Of a stretch of DNA of 64,000 nt, positions 11,610 through 24,400 are shown in pieces. The notes under the pieces were generated by a model. The model was given only the letters and a program-made list of their open reading frames with translations. It ran no database searches and had not been told where the DNA came from. Each line of letters starts with the position of its first letter. The first letter of the stretch is position 1. The translations under genes and the position numbers were made by a program. This DNA is from Grifola frondosa. Its lineage: Eukaryota; Basidiomycota; Agaricomycetes; Polyporales; Grifolaceae. The stretch is taken from positions 1,116,001 to 1,180,000 of the forward strand of contig LUGG01000001.1 in NCBI GenBank assembly GCA_001683735.1, in the 5' to 3' direction.

Positions 11610-14600
11610 TCAATGCAAATCGCCGTTCATCGAGACCCCTCCGTTGGATGCCTGTAGGACATTAGTTTCAGCGAGAGCACTACGCAAGGCCGCGCCCGAA
11701 TCGTCGATGGAGTGCAGGAAACGTAATATTTCCCGACAGAGATGCCAGTCTTTTGCGGCGACCGCACTCTTCAGTAGTCGGATCGCGTCGCCATTCATAC
11801 CGTCCAACTGCTCCAGCCCGTGCAGCACGAGGAGATATGATCCTGCCGTCTTCAAGCGACCAGAGACAAGGCACGTCTAAAATATGTCAATCAACTCATC
11901 CCGTAGGATTGAAGGTGGGCAAGCTTACCTCAAATAATGTCTTAGGGTTCCCGACGACGCAAATAAGCGCGGCCAACGTGTCATTTCAATTTTCCTAGCA
12001 CACCCAACGACCACGTCCATGGCATCATCGAAGTGATCTAGGAAGCCAATCGTGGCTGATAAGACGGTGTTGCCTGCCGAATCGTCGGCGTCATCTCTCT
12101 CATTATTGAAGAGACTCGCATCATCTTCAACGACACTATGAAGTAAAATCTCCAAAGCGTGCGCAAAGAAAACAAGGTGCTGATAATGAGATGCGAAGAG
12201 GACCGCCTCTTTGATTTGAGCGTTCTCGAGATGGAAAAGGAGAACATGGTGGAGGAACAGATGCGACTGCAAGTCAATGTAAGATAAACGTTGTTGAAAA
12301 TCGTTCTTTCAAACAGTACTTACGCTGGTGACGTGCCGGAACATCGCGAAGGGTAAGCTAAATCTCGTCCCGGTTTCATTTTCAACCCCAATGATGATAC
12401 CTTTGTCCATGAGCACCGCTATAATGGAACAATGAGTATCGTGTTAGACAGTCCATCGCCACACAAACTCACACAATGGATAGAAATCGAGTGGTATATT
12501 CACACTCTCCTTAACATTTCCTGGCACGTCCACGGCATCATCTGGAGGGGGTGACGACTCGATCGCCAATGCGTTCAGCCACAATCGGATGCCTTGACCA
12601 TCGTATCCCCAAAGCGAATTCTCCAATGTACCAATGCCGCGGAGATGAATCCAGCAGAATTCGATACGATCAGCAAGGATTTGCATATCATATTTAACCT
12701 CCTCATCTCCGGACTAGACCATGAGTTAGTCTCAATTTATTTCAGCCATCGAAAATCTCACTTTTCTTGGTCTCAGGAGGACAAGTTTACCACCAACGAT
12801 CATGAGCACGGTAGCAACAGCGAGGTCATCTACAGGATCCCCAAGCTCTGCAGAGATCAATCCCAATATCAGCGATAGCTTACAACACAATAGTGTGGAT
12901 ACGCACCTTTTTGAGCACTGGGAATCATCCAACTCAAAACCCTCACAGCACCCGGAGCTGCGATGATGCCATTGAAAGTGATACTGCCGCATAGGTGAAG
13001 CTTGATCGTCTCCGCAGTAGGGATAATCAGATAATGATACAAAGTATTATCTGCCGTGTACACGAGGAGAGAATTGTCGACCAGCGACAGGATTACCACG
13101 GGAGAAGAGATAACTTCGCGATGTAACACGTTCTGGTTACTCAACTCGAGATCCCGTGAGTACAGTCGAATCTATGAATGCAATTGGGTTAGTTGGGAAG
13201 AGGGAAAGTAACTTGTTGAAGACCAACCTGGTATGCATTTGATACCTCAACCGCCGCGATGAGTACGTGGTGGAACCACAGGAGACCACCTTTCACAGTA
13301 AACGCCTGCTCCTGTAATTCATCCGCAAAAAGCTTCCAGCGCCCTGAAGTCGAGCTGTAGTGGACAAGACCCCGGCGACCAGCGATAGCAATCAATCTCC
13401 CGTCTGCACTGAGACAGGAATATCGAATAGGCCAATTGGTAGACAAGTAACTCTGGGGTATCTTGATATGTTGCCATACATCAGACTCGGGATTGATGAC
13501 GCTCATGTCCGGCTGATCTGCACCTCGATAAACGAGGACACGATCGTCCATCTGTAGGAACGCATATTGCGTATTGTCCTAATGCATGATTAGCCGCAAT
13601 GTTCTGGTGAATGATATGAGCACCCACTGGCGAATGTTGTCCCGTGGTGGCGCTCTTAGAAAAAGGGATCACAAACAGCTGTCCATCAACCTCTTCGCGG
13701 ACTCAGTAACTTCTTTCTTGTAATGCTATCATCAACTTACTATTGGGCGAAGATTGCGCTAGCATGACCAACTCGAAGTTTCCCGGAGCCCAGAACTGTT
13801 AACTTGATGAGACAAACATCATGCCTCATGGAAAATAGATAATCACCAAATCAAGCACCCCATACATAAATGCATCCTGGAATCTGTAAAACTCGCCATG
13901 TCAGTTACGAAAACACGACTTTCCAAATGATTACTTACTTCTCCTCGTCCACCTCGTATTCGACGCCGAAACCCCAAGCGAGACAACGACCACCTACACT
14001 CCATATGGCCCAGCCCTTCTGCCACCCAACGGCCAAAACATACCCATCTGAGCTCCATTCCATTGTACATACAGGGCCAGTGCCATCTCGTGCATACATG
14101 CTAGGTATTTGCAGAACCTGAGGTTTCGGAGGAAGACCTTCTTGGGAGGGCAAATTCGCGTACTCTACCGTGCCGCTAAAACCAAAATAGTGGGTCCAAT
14201 CAAATACTATACGGCAAGCAGGGATTGCACCGACCTGTATGTGCCGATCGCAATAATAGAAAACTTGGCATTGATTGCAACAACCATTGCACGGCGCGGT
14301 TCTGCGTAAGTAAACGAGTCCCCTTCCTCATCCGGCTCAATTTGCCGTCGTTTCTGTACCCAACGAGGAGGATCAACGTTATGTATACATGTCCCCTGCC
14401 ACTGAAGCTGGGGCTGTGAACTCGAGCTGTCCGACGAGCCCCGCGGACTGCCACCCGCGGGCAACTGAGGCACCTGTATGTGTTCCTCGCCTGTTGCGCT
14501 AACGTCTGATTCGCTGGGCGGCAGATCCTGGTCTTCGTAGAGCTGTACCAGGTATGCCGACCATCCGACGTAATCCACGTCTCGACGCCCGTAGCTCTGG

Positions 14601-15514
14601 CATGCGACATCTGCGTAATAGTCACTGTAGATACCTTCAGAAACTGCTGCAATATTGAATGAAAGCGGAGGGGACATGCCATCAGCATCGACCAGCCACG
14701 GTAGCTCACGGTCATTCAAGACCCAGGTATCGTACCCGCCCCAAGATTTCTTGTGGCCCCCGTCCTCGTTCGCATCATCGTGCAGATGTACATCAGGCCA
14801 AGGTATGCGCTGCACCGCCGGAGGGCTCCTGGTGGAAAATAGGATGTAATCTTTGCGCGGCGAGACGCTACACAACATCCACCGTCAACCTTCCACCATC
14901 AGAACGATAAGTTCTGAGGGACTCACCTCAATAGTGTCCCTTCTATTCGTATGACGCCCTCCAGGTGCAAACTCAGCGACTGGAAAGGTAACGCCTCCCC
15001 CGCACCTGGCAGAAAATGTCGCTGTGCACTAGGAGCAAGGGGCGGCGACTGGTAAGGTACCTCGTCCGGATTGAATTCCACGGAAATAAGAACGATATAT
15101 GATTGGGCAGTCTACACAAGAATAAGGAGTACAGTGAGCGGCGGAGTCGTGCGTCGACATCCGACACATCCAAGACGGACCTGTATGACAATCCGCTTCC
15201 CGTCCGGGGACCAATGTAGGGACGCGTTTTCACCGTGTTCGAGAAGAGAGGAGGGTGCCCGAGACAGGTAGGCCAAGACGGCAGACGGCTGTGTTCAGTT
15301 GCAGAGAAACAGGGGTAGCATGTAAATCTCAACTCCAGCATTGAAAGGAGTACAGAGTACATACCCGTACGCGCCACAGGGAGAGCCCACTCTTCGTCAG
15401 CGTGCAGAAGAGGGTCTTGCGCGGGCTGGGAACTAGACATAAGACGAGCTCACTGGGGAGAGGAAGGGCAGGTGCGGTGGAGAGCTGCCTCGCAGCGGAG
15501 GTTGGGAAGTACAT
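11610..15514 (-). CDS. RIC1: RIC1, Ypt6/Rab6 GEF subunit
   Basis: Scaffold of the Ric1-Rgp1 exchange factor that activates Ypt6/Rab6 at the Golgi. It begins MYFPTSAARQLSTAP (ATG 15514) followed by the beta-propeller half: SLWRVR-PSAVLAYLSRAP, NASLHWSPDGKRIVIQ, AMVVAINAKFSIIAIGTY, DGRLIAIAGRRGLVHYSS. The RIC1 domain includes SHLFLHHVLLFHLENAQIKE and VVVGCARKIEMTRWPRLF, and the end is SGRLKTAGSYLLVLHGLEQL to TGA at 11610. About a dozen short introns fit. The intron at 14625-14679 appears to be GC..AG. Single missing bases occur near 14557 (between WITSDGR and AYLVQLYEDQD) and 11950 (before NPKTLFE). Identity is secure from order and motifs. Confidence 0.9.
14625..14679 (-). other. Candidate GC-AG intron in RIC1
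   Basis: Fifty-five bases starting GCATGT and ending CTACAG on the minus strand. Removing it joins WLVDAD to VTITQMSHARATGVETW in frame, the expected RIC1 family sequence. No GT donor gives that join. A sequencing error at the donor remains possible. Confidence 0.55.
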
Positions 15515-15862
15515 GCTCCACGTCGACGTACAAAATCAGCAATCACTTCAACGGTCGTTACGAGGAGAGTTAATTCGGAGGAACCTCCGGACAAGTGGAA
15601 TTTCGCGTTGACGTGTTCGTTGCATGGAGTGAATGATGTGTGCAACTCGCCACATCTGAATCCCAACTACCGCAATGCGGTTAATCGACGGCTGAGAAAG
15701 CTCACTCTCACGCAGGGGTCCGGTATCAAATGTGAGCTGTGAACGGTGGTAGCCAGTGACGACGAACTAGAAATACAGAGATTACAGTGGAAAACCAGCA
15801 GAAAACACGACTGAGTAGGGAAAATATACGGAACGTCTTCGCTAAAGCAATAAATATCACCT

Positions 15863-16714
15863 TCATCCAGACCGCAGCCAAGTCCTCAATTTAGTCCATG
15901 AGCCCCCCGCGGCCTCATCCACGGTGCCCTGCATTTTCTCTTCGTCGCCGCTTGTGTGTATTTCGTGGTGAGCGGATGTTTTTGCCTCCGAGCCGGTGAA
16001 AGTGTGTGAGGTGAGGAACGAGCTGGGAGCACCCATGGTCATATGTCGCATTCGAGACTGGCGTATGAGATTCAGAATCACAGAGAACCCTTCGCGAGAC
16101 TGTGCACACGTCAGCATTGTTGGAAGGTGCGTGCAGAGGGAACGCACCCTCTGCAGATTCGCCTTGAACCGTGCGAGTCCATGATTCTCGATTCTTTTAG
16201 TCAAACCCCAGCCAAAGCCAGACACAAACATGGCTTCGGTCGTCTGCATCGTTTTTCTAATTCACACAGTAAGTACCGCGGATGTATGGAAGAAGACAAC
16301 ACCATATTACTCACCCGTCTGCCATTTGCTCAATGTGGATACGCTCCTCGACTCGCATGACCCTGACATGTTCGAGATTTTTCGTTGTGCATCTCATCAC
16401 TTTTCCATACGGGTCAACTTCACTCTCTTCAATGACCCAGCTCTCAGCTCTGGAGATGATCCCCTTCGGCGCCCATCTTGGCAAAGAACCGGTCTTTAGA
16501 ATGAGGCGGGTGGTCAAGAGAGATCCGGACGAAGTAACTTCGCGAGAAATGACATCGCAAGACAGGATATGCGATGAGAATGGATTGGGGTATCGTAAGA
16601 GATACGCAAGTGATACAATCGACCAGGGATCGCTGCGAAATAAGCGATTAGCACATGTGTGTGTGAAAGTCTGTTTACTCACTCATACAAGAAGGACTGA
16701 GAGTAGAACCTCAT
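15863..16714 (-). CDS. UPS/PRELI-family mitochondrial lipid-transfer protein
   Basis: PRELI/MSF1 domain protein of the mitochondrial intermembrane space; relatives (Ups1/PRELID) carry phosphatidic acid between membranes with Mdm35. The first exon MRFYSQSFLYD joins DPWSIVSLAYLLRYPNP, then SHILSCDVISREV, LPRWAPKGIISRAESWVIEE and the C-terminal helix WGLTKRIENHGLARFKANLQ. Four exons fit with GT..AG junctions (introns near 16682, 16308-16250 and 16130-16085); ATG 16714, TGA 15863. The tail after MTMGAPS is variable and Ser/Thr-rich. It starts about 1.2 kb upstream of RIC1 on the same strand. A second PRELI gene lies at 38 kb. No frame break seen. Confidence 0.9.
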
Positions 16715-17088
16715 TGTAAACGATCCCGGTTTGACGGTTCAGTGTTGGCAATGCAGTCTGCTAACGATGGTATGAGAGGGTGCGGTAGTTAGGGCGTGGT
16801 GGGGAGTGGAAAAGGGTGATATCAAGGACGAGAAGCTTAAGCTTGACCGCGGCCACTGAACGAGCCCCTCGCCGACTTCGAAGATGTCATGTCTCGTGAC
16901 TCTCACTTCCGAAGGCGCTCGCCCAATATTAGAAGGCTCGATGGTCAGAATTCGAACAAAATGGATATAGTGTAGTAGTAGTGTGTATGTAGACATAGCC
17001 AACCAAAAATTACACAAGACGTGTACAATTAGGAATACGACGAAGCAAGAAATACAAAGGAGAAATACAGCGGTATGCTATGAGGTAT
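16715..17088. other. Intergenic: UPS promoter and upstream 3' end
   Basis: Contains the presumed promoter of the minus-strand UPS/PRELI gene and the 3' flank of the hydrolase gene. No clear TATA box or conserved frame seen. Confidence 0.5.
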
Positions 17089-18622
17089 TCAATGATCATA
17101 CTCCTCGTCTCTAACTGATCCATCCTCCGACACAAATACTCTGAGTCCATCGAACGAAGGTCTGACCCAGATTGGCGCTCCCTCTCCAATGGAGTCTAAC
17201 CCTCGCCGCTCAACCTCGGTAATTTTCTCTAGATGAGGAACCTTGCCACCAACAGCTTTTGTGAGGGTAACATATTCCTCGTGCGATACCTCATGACTGA
17301 ACCCTATCATGTACGTCCTCTGCGCACCCATCTGCCGCGCTACCGCAACAGACTCCTCAAAGCTAAGATGCGACGTGTGCCGGTGCAGGCGAAGACAGTC
17401 GAGCACGAGTACTGGCGGCACGACCGGCTCTGCATTGTTCCCGGCCGGGGTGGGTTGCAGAAGGGCCCACACATCCTCGGGGATGTGCGAGACGTCCGAG
17501 AGATAGGTGATGGTATTCTGGATTACGAAGCCGAAGCATAGGTATGGGTAGACTTCTTTGAGAGGTTCGGTCGGGAGGCCTCCCGATCCGGTACGCACTG
17601 GCGTTCCCGGCACGTCAGGCGTCGAGGGGTTCGTAGAGGCGGGGGAAACAGAGTTGGGACTTGGTACAAATTCGATCGGAGGCGCAACTGAGAAGATGCG
17701 ACCGTGATGTACTACGAATAAATCCGGATTAGTTTAGCCACCACACTATTCGGCTATCCAACACTGACCTGCGAATGGAAGGATCTGTATGCCGGTGTCG
17801 CCTATCTCAAAGGGAACACGGTCCTCTATGATATGCCATTTAAACTCTGGAACCTACGACGGAGCTTTAGCGAAGCATGGGAAGAAGGACAAATTCATTC
17901 ACATCGCCACCGCCGGAGGCAAATTCCTTCGAAACGAGGTAAGGAAAAGCACGTTGAACCTCCTTGAAAGTGGCAAGCGATACGTATAAATCGACGTGAG
18001 GTTGGATGGAGCTATTCAGCGTCCAACCTATGACACCAGTCAGCGCTGGACAAATTTACATCAAGATCGCTCTTCTTTCACCTCGCAAGTCATCCAAACC
18101 ATTCATCGCTGAAAGGGAGACATCAGTGGCTGCAATGCATAAGCGTGAGATACGAGGCATACCATCAGCATGAGCGTGAGTGATCAGGACAGCATCGATG
18201 CGGCGCAGGCCGTACTTCGGGAACCATTCCACGGCAGAGGCCTGAAAACTCTTGCCGACGTCAATCACGACAGTCCTAGAATGCGGCGCTGTCAGGGAGC
18301 GCCACGGTGGCGTATACGATAACGTCGGCCACTCACGCAAGCTCGCCATTCCGCGCTCGGATTCTGAGGGCAGCGGAAGTATTGCGCTATCATGATGAGG
18401 TTCGGGGTCAAAAATTTATTTGCGGGAGACTGAGGACGACTAACCCGTATGTTCTTCTTGCCCTCTGGTGTTAACGTGGAGAGACATGTGCGACACTGCT
18501 TCTCGTCGGCAGGGGCGGTGAGACAGTCAACGTGCGGGAGGCTAGAAGAGGTGCCGGTTCCAAGGAAAATGGAGCTCCAGAGGATCCTGTAAAGAGGGAG
18601 AGCTGAAGTCCAGAGAGCCCAT
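17089..18622 (-). CDS. Metallo-beta-lactamase-fold hydrolase, PhnP-like
   Basis: Metal-dependent hydrolase of the MBL fold, closest in look to PhnP/lipoyl-type cyclic phosphodiesterase-like proteins of fungi; substrate not known. Visible: [14 protein letters not shown] near the start, [18 protein letters not shown], the metal motif [17 protein letters not shown] (from two exons), [20 protein letters not shown] with further His ligands, [17 protein letters not shown], and [15 protein letters not shown] at the end. Six to seven exons join at GT..AG sites. Starting at ATG 18622 ([12 protein letters not shown]) requires removing one base near 18564 to enter the conserved frame, so the start is likely but affected by an indel. 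Stop at 17089. Confidence 0.8.
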
Positions 18623-19187
18623 GATAGACTACAGGTAGATTATGGGGTATAGCGCTAAGTACTCTAGGAGAGGTGAGCTTTTAAGGTGAGAGCTGCCAGG
18701 TTGAGCGGTGGTGCAAATGATAAATCACAGTGGTGGACCGGCAGCACGTGGAAAGAAAACAAGCCGCGGGGGTTATTAGAACTGAGGACTTGTCCATGCT
18801 GCGATGTGGATGACAGTCCGAAATGAATGGACACGAGCAGTCCATCTCATTCCGGAGATACTGGATGAAAGCTGCATGAGCAAAGTTACGGCAGGCGCAT
18901 GCGACAGCGTGCCCCTGGGCCTCCTCTCTTCACGTGGCGGACGACGCCCGTCTTGTTCGATCCCTGCCAAGTTCCACCCACATCACTCACGACATCTCTC
19001 ACGACGCTACCCCCTTAGCGTCTTTCAACAAGTGCAATGCACGTCGCCGTCTTATCCATTTACCGCATAGAGCATACGGGGACAGACGGGGACGATGTCC
19101 GTCCACGGCGTCTGATACAATCTTTCGGAGATAGATATACAGTTTTACAATATTCAGCATACACAGCCCTAGCTCATCGATCTAAAA
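18623..19187. other. Intergenic, presumed promoter of the MBL gene
   Basis: Lies between two minus-strand genes. Short open frames on the plus strand (18804-19134) have no conserved features and look incidental. Confidence 0.5.
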
Positions 19188-21245
19188 TCACTTCGTGAAA
19201 ACTGCGCGCGGCTCCAGTCAGATATCATTCATGAATATGTCCGATGACACGCACTTGACACCACATCTTCGTCTTGCACTAGATGGTTTAGTCCGACCTT
19301 CTGAGCGTGTGGCGAAAACTTTGATGACTTCCCCTAGAATAGTTTGGGTCAAACGATAATCTCACGAGCGGTCTAATATCTATTTACCCTGTTCTATATC
19401 GTCAGCAAAGCATCAACCCAGCGCCAACATCTCGCCACTTACCAAACGAGACCATAACGGAAGTTGGCCACCAACGACCGATGGATACCGTTGCATACGC
19501 CCTAACACATCCGCAGCATTAGCCATGGGCAGAATACACAGCCTCAGGACCGATGACAGCTTCTTTTGCCCACCTCGATAGTTGCGCCTCTTCGCAAGCA
19601 GATGGGATCTGCCAGATCAGGATGAGCGCCTCGTTTTTTCGTGTACACCTTCACGAGGTCAAGTTCTTCCCAGATTCTTTCAATGAGATAGTCTAGGCTG
19701 AATGGTTTTGAGCAACCGATGAGATGCTTGCGAAAGGACGTTCAATACATACTTCAAGCCGAGTTCACAGCTTATGACAACAGTGTGGTCTTCCCTTGCG
19801 AGCTTGTCCATCTGCTCTAGGCTGATAGCGTCAATCTTGTTGTAGACATCTCCTCAAGCCGAATTAGTCATGAATGGAGGAACACGATGCATGCCGCTTA
19901 CAGAGACAAGGTATATATTTGCGCGTCCCTGTATCAGGGGTACATAAGTAGCGGAAAGGAAGCACACCAAGCATAGCCCATACCGATAAGAACATCTATG
20001 AATTCGTCGGTGGTGATCTTATCCGAGAGTTAGCCCATGAGACCCCTTGAACTCAACGATTGAACCTACGTCTTCCCGGATCATTACGTCGCAGTTGTGG
20101 AGCTTGTCTATGTTCCGGTCAGAGCAACCAGCAACACTTGACATGACAGGACTCACAGCTAGCCAAGATAGTACGAATTGTTTTCTCATCGGTTTTTGTC
20201 AATTTGACTGTTGTGTTGAGCTGTCTGCGTATGAGCTGACTGGCGCGGTCCTGGAGTAAAATTGTCTCACTGTGATCTGAGGAAGACGACACAGAGAACG
20301 GGCAAAATTATTTGTTCAATGTTCGTCAGCAGACTGCGTAAAGCTACGAACTTACTCCTCCTGTAGTTTTCCGTTTGAAGACAACGTCTGGCTTCTTCTT
20401 ATTCAGACGAATTCCAACTGCGTCCAACTCAATTTCTAACAGTCTGCGTTGTTCTTCCGACTTTGTCGCATCCAGCATGATCAAGATGACATCCGCAGTC
20501 TTGGCTGTCGCCACTACCTGTCGACCGCGACCGCGACCTTGGCTAGCACCCTCAACGATACCGGGCAAATCCAGAAGTTGAATGCGTGCTCCTTGGTATT
20601 CGATTACACCAGGAATCGCCTATATCGTGTGACAGTGAATACTAGATATGCAATGATACTGCATCTGTCTCATACCGTAAGCGTTGTGAATTCGTACGCT
20701 GCAGTTTCTGAGACGGTATGTGTGCATTTGCTCAGCAGAGTGGACTGGGGCGGCATCGTTACAATCTCATCTCCAGAATATTAGATTGCTCACCTTTCCT
20801 ACAGATGGAAAGCCAATCAGGGCGACTCGAGCGTCGCCCGATTTCTGTACATCGAAGCCAGTACCAGCACCACCAGATTTTGTTGCGGGTTCGAGAAGCT
20901 GTGCTCGGTACCGAGCAAGCTTTGCTTTCAACAATCCAAGGTGGTATTCCGTAGCCTACTTTGTGCCTGATTAGCGTCTCGGTGACTAGCGATGAACGCG
21001 TTCACAGCTCACCTTGTTCTTCTGCGCTATATGCACGACCGAGAGCCATATAAGCATTCAATGCATGCAAGAAATATGCAAGACTAACTCCTCGCCATCT
21101 CATCTAGAATACATTATGTTTAGTGATGTGGGGATATGATATTTTGGAAAACTCACCTTCAATCTCCTTGATCTTCACGAACAAAATTCAGCAGGCACAT
21201 TCGCAGGCTATTAAACATACTTCTACCTTTTCTACGATACCCATT
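19188..21245 (-). CDS. RBG1: RBG1/DRG1 developmentally regulated GTPase
   Basis: OBG-type TRAFAC GTPase that associates with ribosomes through the partner Tma46/DFRP1. Start MGIVEKIKEIEDEMAR at 21245 (first exons very short), then [17 protein letters not shown]1 GFPSVGKSTLLSK, G2 region EFTTLT, G3 [21 protein letters not shown]4 [12 protein letters not shown], and the TGS domain ending [17 protein letters not shown] (TGA 19188). About 13 exons fit with GT..AG introns. A single missing G around 19330 separates FRYGLVW from GKSSKF. It is divergent from the MAPKKK with a 212-bp shared upstream region. Confidence 0.92.
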
Positions 21246-21457
21246 TTAGTCGCGTTTGCTGAGATATATGGCAAGGATTGTAGATTTGGTCTTCGAAGGT
21301 CTTCGACCACGGTGGCTGAAAGAAAGTAGGAATGTGACGAAAAAGGCAAACGGCCAATGCTGGTTGCCGCTGTTGGTCATGTCAGTCCACCACCTTCCCT
21401 CACCCAAACTTCTTCATCCCGCAGTTTTCAGTCCATTCCTCCTCCTACTCTCCGTAC
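21246..21457. promoter_or_regulatory. Bidirectional promoter, RBG1 / MAPKKK
   Basis: 212-bp region between divergent start codons, pyrimidine-rich on the plus strand just before 21458 (CT-rich run 21395-21450), typical of fungal core promoters. No TATA box seen. Confidence 0.55.
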
Positions 21458-24400
21458 ATGAAGCGACATACCCCGACACTCTATACACACCAAGAAAACG
21501 ATGCAGACGACGAAGACGATGGCACTTGGCAGTCTAGGGCACACCAGTACTCTCCCTCCCCTAGTGGCTCGAAGGCGCGAGCCAAAGCCAGGCAGCGAAA
21601 TGCTTTCCCTCCCATTGCCAACACTTCTAATGTTCCTTCCGCATTGACTTCTTCATCATATCCTGCGCCACCACGGACGGATTATACAAATATCTACAAC
21701 CAGTTCGTGCGACGCTACCGCTCTGGTGCCTCTGGCGTGGACGATGACCCTCGCAATGACCCCGACAATCACTATTATCAGCGCGGGCTAGGACAGCTCA
21801 TTGAAACGGTGGATAGTGACGATGAAGACACCAGAGGCCTCCCTCTCAATGCCAGCGATGAAGCTGATCGACTCTCTTCCATCTCTTCCATTATGCTTGA
21901 TGCCGAATCCATCGAGCCAGAAACCTTGCAGGATCAGGAACGTTTAGGATGGCAGACCATGCTTGCTTCTGTGCTTTCTGGAGAGGTTCTCAACCAGGAG
22001 AACTCACGTATTGCCTCGGCGCTGAACTCCTCAACAGAGGAAGAGAACAATCCCCGCGCTGGTATATGGTTAGCAATACGGGCTAAGCTGCATGGCCGTT
22101 CTGTGGACGACGAGCGCTGTAGGGTGGAGGAGCGGAGACTACGGACTGTTGACGCTGTCATTAAGGAAGTGATGGCCTTTCGAGTGAAGAACCCTCCTTC
22201 CGATTCTGATGAATCTCTTGCTACGCATGCCCTGCAGCAGGTCCATGCGCTTCTACGTCGGCTCGACATTGCTCACTCATTATACCCAAGCATGCGCGCT
22301 TTGCATATGGACTACCCTGCTGCCACGGATGTAGAATTTCAATCACGATGTGATACGCTGAATACCTGGTCCACTCTCATCACATCGTTGCGCCAACTTC
22401 TTGGCTTGCTGCGCAGATGGACGGGAAGCGAAACGATGGACGTGACACAGCCCACCTCGAATCCTTCTACACCGCTTGCTGGCAATGGGGCGCCCGAGAA
22501 TGCAAGTGGCACCACATTCGTCGAGCGTTTGCTGAAGGAGGAGTCAATTCAAAGGCAATTTGAAAAGGGATCTATGACAACCATTCACGCTCTCGTCGGC
22601 ACTACTCGCGACGCCCATGTCAACCTAGCTCCGATGTTCAAAAAGATGAATTTGCCCTCATTTGAACAGGAGCTCGTTCCTCTAGTTTCTTTCCTGACTA
22701 ATCTTGCCCAAGCGGTGTTACGCGTGCGCCTCGCGTATGCACAGAAACTGAAAAACCCAGATGTCCTGATCATTGACCAGATGACAGATGACTTGAAGGT
22801 GAAGATAGGTTTTGCGTGCACGCTTAAGAGGCAATACGAGGCATTTTTGATACCTGACCCTGGTGGCAACTGGAAGTTACCTCCCTGCATTAGCGAGGAT
22901 TATGATGCTGTCATCTTGGAGGCCTTGACATTCTTCTTCAAGCTCATACACTGGAAACTGAAGAGCGGCGCGAAGGGGACTTACTTCAAGGAGACAGATG
23001 TCATTGAAGCACAATGGGCGACCTTCAGCGATGTCAGCCTGACTATACCTGGCGGTGCATCTCTTGTTGCTGAACAGTTATGGTATGGAATCTCTCTGTA
23101 TGTAAAGGCGATGTTGACCCGTGACGCCGCAGTGCGCTTACGAACAAGCTTATGGTCCGCGTCACGAACTACTTCGATACGTCAATTCGCATCCCAGGCA
23201 TGGTCGACGTCCCGTTGCCGTCGTCATTGTCCGATCACGATCGCAAGGCTCTTCGCACAAACGGGCTCAGTAGCACTTCTGCCTTCCAGTCGCACATGAA
23301 GGCTGCTGCCGCGACCAGCAAGAGCATGACAGGCGAGCAACTCATCGGCTGGTATGCGAGAATTCTTGAAGGCGTGAAGCAGCGATACCGCAAGCTGCAG
23401 CGGCTCGCACGGTTAGCGCATTCGTGCATGAATCCCTAAGAATTAAGCTGATTCCGATGAAAGTGTCCTCACCCAGCGCTTCAGCAATTCTGCCGAGTAC
23501 GACCTTGAAGATGTTTCGATCGATGTATTCATCGCGACCCTCGTGGATACAGACCATTTCCTCGTTTATACACATACATTCGAGGAAGATGGCACGTACA
23601 TTATTGCACCAGCAGGACTACGAGAGCAGCCCGAGACTATTCGCCGGCTCCTCATGGAGGCCTTCCATGTTAGCGAAATCGATGAGGGCACTTGGCTGAT
23701 GGATGGCGGCGATGCCGACCCGGATGAAGAACAAAGCACGAATTATCTCTTGGTATTATCTCCCCGCACGCGTTTTCTGTGGAACGGCCTGGTTCTGATG
23801 CTCGAAATACCGCGGTTTGATATGCACCTGGAGGACAATCGCGTGCGTCTCGTTGCGGAGGGCTCCCAACATAGACTGGAACAGGCAAAGCGTCAGTTTA
23901 CCGAGCTTTTCATGCCAGTGGATGAGGAAGGAGAGCCCGTCGAGGCTGCGATGGCCCCCCTGACCTGCCTCGTCGAACAGCAGGCGCACCTCCCATGGTT
24001 AACCGGGAGCTACGCAAAATCACTCGGGCTACCAACCGTCTGGCAGAATCGATCGTGGACTCAGTGCACTACGTGCGCCAGGGGCTGCACGAGGCCACTG
24101 GCTACCAGGAATTGCTGGAAAATTGGTACGCGTTCGCGTCCGAGCACGGGGCGCACGTACAGAAGTATATGGACCGTAGCACGCTGCTCAAGTTCAACCA
24201 GTTGCTCATCAAGTTGGCGATCTCGTGGGTATCTTTCATCTGCGACGACTGCGATCCGAACGACCGGAAGACATTCAGATGGGCCGTCACTGCGCTGGAG
24301 TTCACCTTCCAGCGTACACGGCGGAACAATATTCTCCACTTACCAGACGATCAATTCCAGATGTTGCGACTGAAGGTGGCCACTTGCATGACGTTGTTGA

